Source: a bacterium (GTDB taxonomy: Bacteria > Myxococcota_A > Bradymonadia > UBA7976 > UBA1532). From it: DNA of 38,216 nt. The notes under the pieces are model-generated. The model searched no databases. It saw nothing but the letters and a program-made list of their open reading frames with translations, and was not told the DNA's origin. The stretch is from the NCBI GenBank assembly GCA_030427205.1, contig JAUHXC010000072.1, positions 1-38,216 of the forward strand. The letters are read 5' to 3'. The position numbers and the translations under genes were made by a program. Below are positions 8,210 through 15,191 of this stretch, one piece after another (positions within the stretch are counted from its first letter, which is position 1; the number at the start of each line of letters is the position of its first letter).

Positions 8210-9045
8210 CGGGCCGGCTCCGCGGGCGCCTCGAAGCCCAGATCGATCACCAGCGCGCGGCCTTCTTCCCCGGTGGCGAAGGCGAGGAACGCGCGCAGGC
8301 GCGGCGGCACCGGCTCGGCGGGCACCAGCCGGATCTCGACCGCCGCCGGCCGACGCCCGGGCAGGGTGACCTCGAAGGTCGGCGAGCCGTGCAGCCGCAG
8401 ATTTCCGCGATCGGCGATACCGACCACGCCCGGCCGACGCACCGCCTCGCGCAGCGTGGCTTCGCGGGTATGAACCGGCCACTGCCGCGCCCGCACCGCG
8501 TCGAGCAGCGGCTCGCCCAGGGCCGGCATGCCCTCGATCAGCGCGTGTTGCAGCGGATCGTGCAGCGGTCGCAGGGCGAGCTGCCGCGGCAGCCCACCGG
8601 GCCAGCGCCCCGGCTCGCCGCGGGCGAGCGCGATCAGCTCGGCCGCTTCGAGGCGTCGATCGCGCACGCCGGGGCCGACGACCAGCACGACCGCCGAGCG
8701 GGCGATGCGCTGTCCGGCGGGCGGCGCGCCGAGCGGCACCGTCTCGATCACGCCCGCCAGCCGCCCATCGGCCATCGCCGCGTAGGCACCGGCGGCGCCC
8801 AGCGGCGGCTCGACGACGAGCGGCGCGCCCGGCAGGCGCGACTCGAAGACCTGGACCAGATGGTCGAGCAGCGGCGTGGCCGTCGGATCACCCGCGAGCC
8901 GCAGGGCCTCGCTCTCGGGGGTGGCGCCCGCGGTCAGCGGCGGCGGGCGCTCGTCCCGGGGGCAGCCGACCAGGGCCAGAGCCAGCAGCAGCGCGACCAT
9001 CGAGCGGATCGGCGGGGGCGGTGCCAGAGGGTCGGAAGGCGACAT
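8206..9045 (-). CDS. Periplasmic binding protein-like lipoprotein
   Basis: A 279-residue predicted lipoprotein: a hydrophobic stretch ends at LVGC, about residue 28. The mature part resembles phosphate/oxyanion binding proteins (PstS-like, type II fold): RLAGDPTATPLLDHLVQVFE near the start, a central VVLVVGPGV strand, and a C-terminal FLAFATGEEGRALVIDLGF helix typical of the fold's last segment. No permease or ATPase lies nearby. Coupling to a histidine kinase by a 4-base overlap makes it more likely a ligand-sensing subunit than a transporter component. The start at 9045 is the best available but lacks a strong ribosome site; a second Met at 9000 would leave a short signal peptide without positive charge. 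Confidence 0.7.
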   Translation of the reverse strand: MSPSDPLAPPPPIRSMVALLLALALVGCPRDERPPPLTAGATPESEALRLAGDPTATPLLDHLVQVFESRLPGAPLVVEPPLGAAGAYAAMADGRLAGVIETVPLGAPPAGQRIARSAVVLVVGPGVRDRRLEAAELIALARGEPGRWPGGLPRQLALRPLHDPLQHALIEGMPALGEPLLDAVRARQWPVHTREATLREAVRRPGVVGIADRGNLRLHGSPTFEVTLPGRRPAAVEIRLVPAEPVPPRLRAFLAFATGEEGRALVIDLGFEAPAEPAR

Positions 9046-9374
9046 CCACGCACCATGACACGCGCTCGAACGGCGCCGCAAATGGTGGATCTGCCCACCG
9101 ATGGCCGGCCGTGGCGCCCGGACACCGCGCGGCTGCGCACGTGTCTGCAAGCCCGGCAGCGGGCAGGAACCGCCTCGGCGCCCGCAGCCCGCGTCGCTGG
9201 GTGCAGTGGATGCTCGCCGAGCCACGGCGGGACGCGCTGCAGGTTGGGTTTGAACGCTGGCTCGACGCACCGGAGGCCGACACCCAAGCGATCGACGCGT
9301 GGGACTGGGCGAAGCCGGTGCGGCTGCGTATATTCGAGGCCGTCCGCGCTCGACGCAGTGATACCGAACGGTGA
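9021..9374 (+). CDS. Possible small hypothetical or degenerate ORF
   Basis: The 365-base gap 9046-9410 has no recognised gene. Within it, the last 60-75 codons of this frame look protein-like, with a Trp-rich amphipathic segment (RRWVQWMLAEP, then FERWLDAP and AWDWAKP). Third-position GC is clearly lower than in neighbouring genes. The first half is low complexity and overlaps the lipoprotein start, so a shorter form from GTG at 9141 or ATG at 9210 is as likely. It could be a gene remnant or a small orphan gene. No family is recognised and no good ribosome site was seen. Confidence 0.25.
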   Translation: MPEGRKATSTHHDTRSNGAANGGSAHRWPAVAPGHRAAAHVSASPAAGRNRLGARSPRRWVQWMLAEPRRDALQVGFERWLDAPEADTQAIDAWDWAKPVRLRIFEAVRARRSDTER

Positions 9375-9410
9375 CATTTTCGCACCGTCCAGTGATGGCT
9401 GCCCGCAGGC

Positions 9411-9788
9411 TCAGGGTGCCTTGCGGGCCGCGAGCAGCACGAGCGCGAGGCCGATGACGGCGGGCACCGTCTGGATGAACAGGATGCTGATCTTGACGGT
9501 GGCTGCCCCGTAGACCCCCGCCACAGCGACGCAGCCGAGGAAGAACAGCCGCACCTGGAAGGCGAACGCCGGGTTGCGGTGGAAGGCGCCCCACAGCAGC
9601 CCCGCCGCGAGGAAGCCGTTGTAGAGCCCCTGGTTGGCGGCGAGCACCGCGGTCATCTCGGCGTACTCGGCGGTCGTGCCGAAGGCCGCGAAGCCGCGCT
9701 CGGTCTGCCAGAGGAACATCTCGAGCACCAGGATGTAGACGTGCAGCAGGCCGATGAGCGCGGTGACGGCGCGGGCGGCGAGGTTCAT
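9411..9788 (-). CDS. DUF1304 family small membrane protein
   Basis: A 125-residue inner membrane protein with four predicted helices (about 7-25, 50-70, 77-97, 103-121). The signature LHVYILVLEMFLW near the N-terminus and NQGLYNGFLAAGL in the second helix match DUF1304 proteins, whose function is not established. GGAGG precedes the ATG at a good distance. It is transcribed alone, divergent from the degenerate histidine kinase gene, with a 150-base spacer that may hold promoters for both. Confidence 0.88.
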   Translation of the reverse strand: MNLAARAVTALIGLLHVYILVLEMFLWQTERGFAAFGTTAEYAEMTAVLAANQGLYNGFLAAGLLWGAFHRNPAFAFQVRLFFLGCVAVAGVYGAATVKISILFIQTVPAVIGLALVLLAARKAP

Positions 9789-9938
9789 ACGGCCTCCAGA
9801 GGGCAGGAATGGCAGCGCAGTTGAGCATACTCTGCGGTTGATGCGAAGCCATACTGCGGCTCAACCACAGGCGCGCACTTCGATTTGCTATTCGACCCCG
9901 GTTTTTTGTATCTCTGTGGATACACACGGGAGGGCAAA

Positions 9939-11204
9939 ATGAGCAGCAGACACACGAGCCGCTCGGACGCGGCACCCGACGACGTACCGCTGTTGCGGTG
10001 GGATCGCGTCGCCGCGCGGTGGTGGCCGGCCAATGAGACCGCCAGCCGGTTGATGAGGACGTGGCACGGCGCGGTGACATCCACGGCCGGCCGCGCCGCC
10101 GGATCGCCGGAGCGGATCGGCGCGCTGCCACCGCCGCCGAGGCCGGAGACAGCGCAGTTCGGCGGCCACGACATCTGGAGCGACTTCGCCCGCTGGTGCC
10201 CCACCGGGCTGCTCGTCGTCGCCGATCTCTGCGACGCCGACGACCCGCTGGGTCGACGGGTGATCGCGTGCAACGACGCCGCCGGTGGCCTGCTCGGCCG
10301 CGCCCCGCCGATCGGCACGCCGCTCGCCCGGGTCTTCGCCGATCGCGTCGACGCCGTGCAGCGGGAAGCCCTCGAGGCGGCCCTGGCCGGCTGGGGCCCG
10401 CAGCAGGTGCGCGTCGATCGGGGGCACCGGGCGCTTCGGGTGCGGGTGCACCGCCAGCCGGGCGGGGTGGTGCTGGGGCTCGAAGACGCGAGCACCGACG
10501 AGCGCATCGAGTCGATGCTCGACGCCCAGGCGCGGGCCCTCGACGCCCGCGATCGTGAGCTCGACGCCTTCGTGCGCGGGTTGAGTCGGCGCCTCGCCGG
10601 GCCCTCGGCGGCGCTCGACCACGCGCTCACCGACCTCGACGCGGGCGCCGACGCCAGCGCGCTGCGCGGGATCGTCGAGCGGCTCGCGCAGGTCGACGCG
10701 GCGCTGCGAGAGAGCGTCGAGCTGGTCTCCCGGCTGGCCGAGTCCACATTCGACGAGACCACCTTCGGGCGGGTCGACGTGGGCGACGTCGCCGCGGCGG
10801 TCTGCGAGACGCTCGCGCCCGAGGCCGATGCGCTCGGGGTCCGCCTGCTGGTCGGCGCGCTGCCGAGCGTGCGTGGGATCCGCCGTGAAGTGGAGCTGCT
10901 GTTGGGCAGCCTGATCCGCCACAGCCTCTACGACCGGGCGCCTGGCGCCGAGTGCGTCCTGCGCTTGACCTGCAGCGCGGTGCGGGGCGGCTGGCGCTTC
11001 GTGCTCGCCGAGGCCGGCGTCGAGCCGCAGATCGACGAGGCGTCGGCGGCGATGGACGCGGTGGACGACTTCCACCTCGTGATCTGTCGCCGCATCCTGC
11101 GGCGGCGGGACGGTCGCCTGGGCCGCACGGTCGGCGTCGACGGGCGGCGGACGCTCTGGTTCGAGTGGCCCGCCCTTCGACCTGGCCGGCGCGGCATCGA
11201 TTGA
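9939..11204 (+). CDS. Degenerate PAS-histidine kinase-like protein
   Basis: A 421-residue soluble protein built like a sensor kinase. A PAS-like domain spans about 77-182, a coiled coil and HisKA-like helix pair 190-280, and an ATPase-like domain 316-412. Where the phospho-acceptor motif SHDLR is expected it reads SRRLA (216-220), with no histidine. The N-box reads LIRHSLYD instead of an Asn-containing helix, and the G1 box (normally DNGxG) reads AEAGVEPQ. The C-terminal pattern LVICRRILRRRDGRLGRT still follows the kinase fold. It is therefore probably a non-catalytic pseudokinase, a scaffold or partner sensor. The start is set by GGGAGGG six bases before the ATG at 9939; upstream in-frame codons lack a ribosome site. 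Confidence 0.8.
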   Translation: MSSRHTSRSDAAPDDVPLLRWDRVAARWWPANETASRLMRTWHGAVTSTAGRAAGSPERIGALPPPPRPETAQFGGHDIWSDFARWCPTGLLVVADLCDADDPLGRRVIACNDAAGGLLGRAPPIGTPLARVFADRVDAVQREALEAALAGWGPQQVRVDRGHRALRVRVHRQPGGVVLGLEDASTDERIESMLDAQARALDARDRELDAFVRGLSRRLAGPSAALDHALTDLDAGADASALRGIVERLAQVDAALRESVELVSRLAESTFDETTFGRVDVGDVAAAVCETLAPEADALGVRLLVGALPSVRGIRREVELLLGSLIRHSLYDRAPGAECVLRLTCSAVRGGWRFVLAEAGVEPQIDEASAAMDAVDDFHLVICRRILRRRDGRLGRTVGVDGRRTLWFEWPALRPGRRGID

Positions 11205-11208
11205 CGGC

Positions 11209-12477
11209 TCAGTCGGCGGCGGCCCGGGACCACGCGCCGAGGCGGTGCAGCAGGCCGCCGAGGCCCATCCAGCTGACCCACTCGACGAGCTCTGCGGGCG
11301 CGAGCGCGGCGGCGTGGATCTCGACGAGGCGCGGCGGCAGACGGGCCGGGCTCTCCGATCCGCCGACGGTCAGCAGCAGCGCGGCGATGGTCTTCGCGTC
11401 GAGCCGGAAGCGCTCGGCCAGCATCGCCGCGGCGTGCGCGCCGCCGTCGTCGAGGTCGATCGGCTCGGTGAGCGCGCGGACCTCGGGCAGCGCCCGGCCG
11501 GCCATCGCCTCGCCGGCTTCGCTAAGCGCCGCGTCGTCGAGCAGGGCGCCCATCAGCGCGAAGACGCGGTGTTTGGTCGGCGCCCCGAGCGCGGTCTCGC
11601 CGAGGTGGTCGCGCAGCGCGACGGCGATGGCGCGCCGCGCCCGGTCGGGTCCGATGGCGCCCAGCAGCGGGAAGTCGTGGCCCACCTCTGCCGCCAGCGT
11701 CTCGCCCGTCGCCGGCCAGCGGGCGGGCATGCCGCGGCTCGCCTGCATGTCGAAGCGCAGCGCCGCGGGCAGATAGCGCAGCCAGCCCAGCAGGTTGAAG
11801 AACCCGTCCCTGCGCAGCGGAATGGCCGCCGAGAAATCCGGGGCCGGCGGATGGCGCTCGGCGTGCCAGCCGTTCGCGCCGAGGGTCTGGCCCACCTCGT
11901 CGACCACCGACTGCTCGAGCTCGAGGCCCAGCAGATCCATCACCTTGTTGAGGAAGCCCATCATGCAGGCCGCCAACGCGATCCACTCGGCGTGCGCCTC
12001 GCCGACGGCGTCGCGCAGGGCGCGCACCTGATCCGGCTCGACCCGGGCCGGCGCCCGCCCCAGGCCGCCGGCGACGGCCACGACCGCGCGCTCGGCGGCG
12101 GTCATCTTCTCCGGGTCGGGCATGCCGATGGTGCGGGCGATCGCTTCGGGCGACAGGCCGCGGCGGGCGGCGAACGTGCAGCAGTGCGCGGTGCAGTACA
12201 TGCACTCGGCGGCGCGGCTGCTGGTGTACATCGACAGCCCGACGAGCGGCATCGGCGCGGCGAAGCCGAACACCGAGTGCGGCACGTTGAGCAGGTTGGG
12301 CACCAGCAGGTTCTCGGCGCGCAGGGCCGGCGGCCAGATCTCCATGTAGCGGCCGGCGTGCGGTACGGTGCCCAGCATGCGCCGCAGCAGCTGGTTGATG
12401 GCGCCGTAGCGCGCTTCGAGCACCGCCGGCTCGACGGCGTGGGGCCGCAGCAGCGGGGCGAGGCGGGCGGATGTCAT
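11209..12477 (-). CDS. AhpD/carboxymuconolactone decarboxylase-like protein
   Basis: A 422-residue protein whose N-terminal half carries the AhpD redox signature CxxCxxH: C92, C95 and H98 in ECMYCTAHCC. This family uses the cysteine pair to reduce peroxides or in related thiol chemistry. The all-helical pattern fits two CMD-like repeats; the second half (from about 230) has no Cys pair and is less clear. GAGGAG lies just upstream of the ATG at 12477. The divergent neighbour is a halotyrosine deiodinase-like flavoenzyme, so a shared role in handling reactive or halogenated compounds is possible but unproven. Its 3' end stops 4 bases from the convergent pseudokinase gene. Confidence 0.8.
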   Translation of the reverse strand: MTSARLAPLLRPHAVEPAVLEARYGAINQLLRRMLGTVPHAGRYMEIWPPALRAENLLVPNLLNVPHSVFGFAAPMPLVGLSMYTSSRAAECMYCTAHCCTFAARRGLSPEAIARTIGMPDPEKMTAAERAVVAVAGGLGRAPARVEPDQVRALRDAVGEAHAEWIALAACMMGFLNKVMDLLGLELEQSVVDEVGQTLGANGWHAERHPPAPDFSAAIPLRRDGFFNLLGWLRYLPAALRFDMQASRGMPARWPATGETLAAEVGHDFPLLGAIGPDRARRAIAVALRDHLGETALGAPTKHRVFALMGALLDDAALSEAGEAMAGRALPEVRALTEPIDLDDGGAHAAAMLAERFRLDAKTIAALLLTVGGSESPARLPPRLVEIHAAALAPAELVEWVSWMGLGGLLHRLGAWSRAAAD

Positions 12478-12625
12478 ACGGTCTCCTCGGCCGGGCGCTG
12501 GGCCGGGCACCCCGCCATCGTAGTGTTTCGGTGACGCCAATGACCGGAAATCGTCGCCGATGGGGCCCGCCCGCCACCGGTGGCGACCGATGCGTTACCA
12601 TACGCCGACCTGACCCGGAGGAGCC

Positions 12626-13294
12626 GTGCCGGACTATCACGACGACGACCTGCCGACCACGCCGCTCGACTTCGAACGGCAGCCACCCGAGGCCATGCAG
12701 GCCCGCGCCGACGGGCTGCTGACGGCGCTGAGCCGCCGGCGCTCGGTGCGCCACTTCAGCGACGCGCCGATCCCGCTCGACGTCGTGCGCCGCTGCATCC
12801 GGGCCGCAGCCCAGGCCCCGTCGGGGGCCAACAAGCAGCCGTGGACCTTCGCGCTGGTGACCGACCCGCAGATCAAGGCGAAGATTCGGACCGCCGCCGA
12901 GCAGGAAGAGCGCAGCTTCTACGGCGGCCGCGCCCCGCAGAGCTGGCTCGACGACCTGGCGCCGCTCGGCACCGACGCCCACAAGCCCTTCCTGGAGCTC
13001 GCGCCGGCGCTGGTCGTGGTCTTCGCCCATCGCACCGGCGAGGACGGCGGCAAGAACTACTACGTCAACGAGTCGGTCGGCATCGCCTGCGGCATGCTGC
13101 TGGCGTCGCTGCATCTGTGCGGGCTGGCGACGCTGACCCACACCCCCAGCCCGATGGGCTTTCTGGGCCGGATCCTGGACCGGCCGGCCTACGAGCGGGC
13201 CTATCTGCTCATCCCGGTGGGCTATCCCGCCGACGACTGCCGCGTGCCCGACATCAGCCGCAAGCCGGTCGACGAGGTGCTCGTCGAGTTCTGA
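12626..13294 (+). CDS. Nitroreductase-family, iodotyrosine deiodinase-like flavoprotein
   Basis: A 222-residue FMN flavoprotein closely resembling the catalytic domain of animal iodotyrosine deiodinase. Shared blocks are RRRSVRHFS (37-45, FMN phosphate contacts), APSGANKQPWTF (64-75), SVGIACGMLLASL and LIPVGYPADDCRVPDISRKP near the end. The three residues that bind the zwitterion of halotyrosine in the human enzyme (E157, Y161, K182) align with E95, Y99 and K120, with identical spacing. Reductive dehalogenation of iodo- or bromotyrosine is therefore the best guess; a generic nitroreductase is the alternative. The start is GTG at 12626, preceded by GGAGGAG. No membrane anchor is present. It is divergent from the AhpD-like gene (148-base spacer). 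Confidence 0.88.
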   Translation: MPDYHDDDLPTTPLDFERQPPEAMQARADGLLTALSRRRSVRHFSDAPIPLDVVRRCIRAAAQAPSGANKQPWTFALVTDPQIKAKIRTAAEQEERSFYGGRAPQSWLDDLAPLGTDAHKPFLELAPALVVVFAHRTGEDGGKNYYVNESVGIACGMLLASLHLCGLATLTHTPSPMGFLGRILDRPAYERAYLLIPVGYPADDCRVPDISRKPVDEVLVEF

Positions 13295-13304
13295 GGCGCC
13301 GCGG

Positions 13305-14456
13305 TCAGTCCCGCCCGTAGACCACCGCGCCGCAGGGCGCCACCGCGAGGCCCGGCCCCGCGCCGCCGCGGGCCCAGGCCGGCAGATGGGTGACGCAGGC
13401 CGCCGCCTCGCGCTCGGCGGCGATCGGGGCCTGCCAATCGAGGGTCGGCGCGCCGGCGCAGCCGAACAGCTCGCCGATGGCCGCGACCCCGTCGGCGCCG
13501 AAGCCGCGCGCCATCAGCCCGGCGGCGTCGCACACCGCCGGATCACCCATCGGCGGCGGCTCGAGCGCCCCGATGGCGGCGCCGTCGGCGGTCAGCATGC
13601 CGCTGTCGATCAGCGCGCAGCCTTCGGCGTTGCCCGACGCGGCGAACCGGCCGCGGCAGTCGAGCAATATCGTCAGCAGGCTGTCGAGCGCCTCGCCTGT
13701 GAGGGCCGTCGGCACCGCGCACAGCCCGGCCGGGGTGCAGACGCCGCCGCCGTCGCACTGCCCGTCGAAGAGGCAGGCGCCGCAGTAGCCGTCGTCGGTG
13801 CACAGCCAGCGCCCGCCGCAGTCACAGCTGTCTGCGCAGCGCGCGCCCTGCACCGCGTAGCAGCGATCGTCGAACTCGTCGCAGGCGTCGTTGGACCCGC
13901 AGAACGCGTCGAGCGGGCAGTCGCCGTCGCCGTCGCACAGGCCGCCGGGCTCGATGGGCGTGCACGCGCCGTCGATGCACGCCGACCCGCGGGCGCAGTC
14001 CACGGCGCACGGCTCGCCGGGCAGGGCGGCGCACGCCGCGTCCTCGCAGACCTGCCCCTCGGCGCACTCGTCGAGTACGCCGTCGCAGTCGTCGTCCACC
14101 GCGTCGCACGGGTCGCCGTCGGCGTTGGGGGTGCAGCCCTCGGGGCACATCGTATCGCGGCCGTCGCAGTCCTGATCGACGCCGTCCCCGCAGGGGTCGC
14201 TCGCGCCGGGTCGGATGCGGGCGTCGTCGTCGTTGCAGTCGGGGGTCTGCCCGATCTCGGCGCAGGCGCTGTCGTAGGCCCCGTCCCCGTCGGCGTCGGG
14301 GCAGGCCGGCGCCATGTCGACCTGCGGCAGGTCGCGGTCGACCACGGCGTCGGGCGGCCCGGCGTCGACGGCGGGCAGCGGCGCGGCCGGCTCGCAGCCG
14401 ACGAGCGCGGCGAAGGCGGCCACAGCGGGCACGAAGAAGGCGAGGAGGCGGTGCAT
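13305..14456 (-). CDS. Cys-rich lipoprotein with MopE-like metal-binding motif
   Basis: A 383-residue predicted lipoprotein (lipobox ALVGC, C21) with the Asp/Pro linker VDAGPPDAVVDRDLP. Residues 50-110 match the MopE-type putative metal-binding motif: DADGDGAYDS, then DCNDDDARIRPGA, then DGVDQDCDG. Next come several short Cys-rich modules (CEDAACAALPGEPC, CYAVQGARC and similar) to about residue 270, then a less Cys-rich C-terminal domain of about 110 residues with no recognised family. It is likely exposed on the cell surface or in the periplasm. GGAG precedes the ATG at 14456. The stop lies 10 bases from the convergent flavoprotein gene, leaving no room for a conventional terminator. Confidence 0.85.
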   Translation of the reverse strand: MHRLLAFFVPAVAAFAALVGCEPAAPLPAVDAGPPDAVVDRDLPQVDMAPACPDADGDGAYDSACAEIGQTPDCNDDDARIRPGASDPCGDGVDQDCDGRDTMCPEGCTPNADGDPCDAVDDDCDGVLDECAEGQVCEDAACAALPGEPCAVDCARGSACIDGACTPIEPGGLCDGDGDCPLDAFCGSNDACDEFDDRCYAVQGARCADSCDCGGRWLCTDDGYCGACLFDGQCDGGGVCTPAGLCAVPTALTGEALDSLLTILLDCRGRFAASGNAEGCALIDSGMLTADGAAIGALEPPPMGDPAVCDAAGLMARGFGADGVAAIGELFGCAGAPTLDWQAPIAAEREAAACVTHLPAWARGGAGPGLAVAPCGAVVYGRD

Positions 14457-14536
14457 CGGGGGCTCCGTACTTCGATCGGGTCGACGGCGCGGCGGCGGCC
14501 GTTGCGTGGCGGGCACCGCTGCGCTTGAATGGCGCG

Positions 14537-15163
14537 ATGCTGAACCTCTACCTCGCGCCCCGCAGCGGCAAGGCGCCGATGCCCGCCGACGACGCCATCG
14601 ACGATGTGCTCGCCTTTTTGGCCGACCAGCGCCTCATCGGCAACCCCCTCGGGGCCGATGCGTTCGCGCCGGGGGTCGCGGTGGCGGCGTTGTTCCACGG
14701 CGACGCCGACGAGCTGCTGCTGCCCGCCGAGCTGACCTTCGAGAGCCTCTCGGTGCACCGCTCGAACCGCGCGCGCTTTCTGCCGGTGGAGGTGCCGGCC
14801 GATGAGTTCGAGGCGGCGGTGTGCACCCTGTGCGACGAGCCGGTCGATACCGACGCGCTGCTCGACGCCCTCGAGGTGCTCGTCTATCGGCCCGTCGAGC
14901 GCTTCGACTACCTGTGCCCCTCGTGCCGCACCGCGCTGACCCTGTGGCAGATCGACTTCGGCCAGCCCACCGCCGTCGCCCGCTTCTGGATCAAGATCGA
15001 AGGCGCCGCGTTCGGCCGGCTGACCGCGGCGGTGGTCGAGCAGATCGCCCGTCGGCTGGGGCACCCGCTGGTGATCGTGCCCGAGGTGCCCGAAGACGAC
15101 ATCGACGACTGGGTGCCCGCCCGCCGGATGCGCCGGGGCCGGGGCCGGGGCCGAGGGCGGTGA
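14537..15163 (+). CDS. Zinc-ribbon-like hypothetical protein with Arg/Gly tail
   Basis: A 208-residue cytoplasmic protein without signal peptide or membrane helix. Two CxxC pairs, CTLC near residue 96 and CPSC near 132, suggest one zinc site. The C-terminus is an unusual Arg/Gly repeat (RMRRGRGRGRGR), as in nucleic-acid-binding tails. No family is recognised. The start is uncertain: ATG at 14537 has no clear ribosome site. The gene begins 80 bases from the divergent MopE-motif lipoprotein and ends 28 bases before the YndJ-like gene, so the latter two may form an operon. Confidence 0.7.
   Translation: MLNLYLAPRSGKAPMPADDAIDDVLAFLADQRLIGNPLGADAFAPGVAVAALFHGDADELLLPAELTFESLSVHRSNRARFLPVEVPADEFEAAVCTLCDEPVDTDALLDALEVLVYRPVERFDYLCPSCRTALTLWQIDFGQPTAVARFWIKIEGAAFGRLTAAVVEQIARRLGHPLVIVPEVPEDDIDDWVPARRMRRGRGRGRGR
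15135..15160 (+). other. Potential G-quadruplex-forming sequence
   Basis: Four G-runs (GGGG, GGGG, GGGG, GGG) separated by 2-4 bases lie on the coding strand immediately before the stop codon of the zinc-ribbon gene. They encode the Arg/Gly tail. The position, 32 bases before the downstream TTG start, would allow an RNA structure to affect coupling of the two genes. Confidence 0.4.
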
Positions 15164-15191
15164 ACCTCCGCCCGGCGGCCGAGCCTGCCCG

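Noticed and set aside
9903..9907. T-run (GGTTTTTTG) as a possible terminator
   Set aside because: No stable hairpin directly before it, and it lies upstream of a gene start in a divergent spacer.
12527..12553. Imperfect inverted repeat (TTTCGGT...ACCGGAAA) between the AhpD-like and deiodinase-like genes
   Set aside because: Half-sites are short and imperfect with a 10-base loop; it could be an operator but chance is equally likely in this GC-rich spacer.
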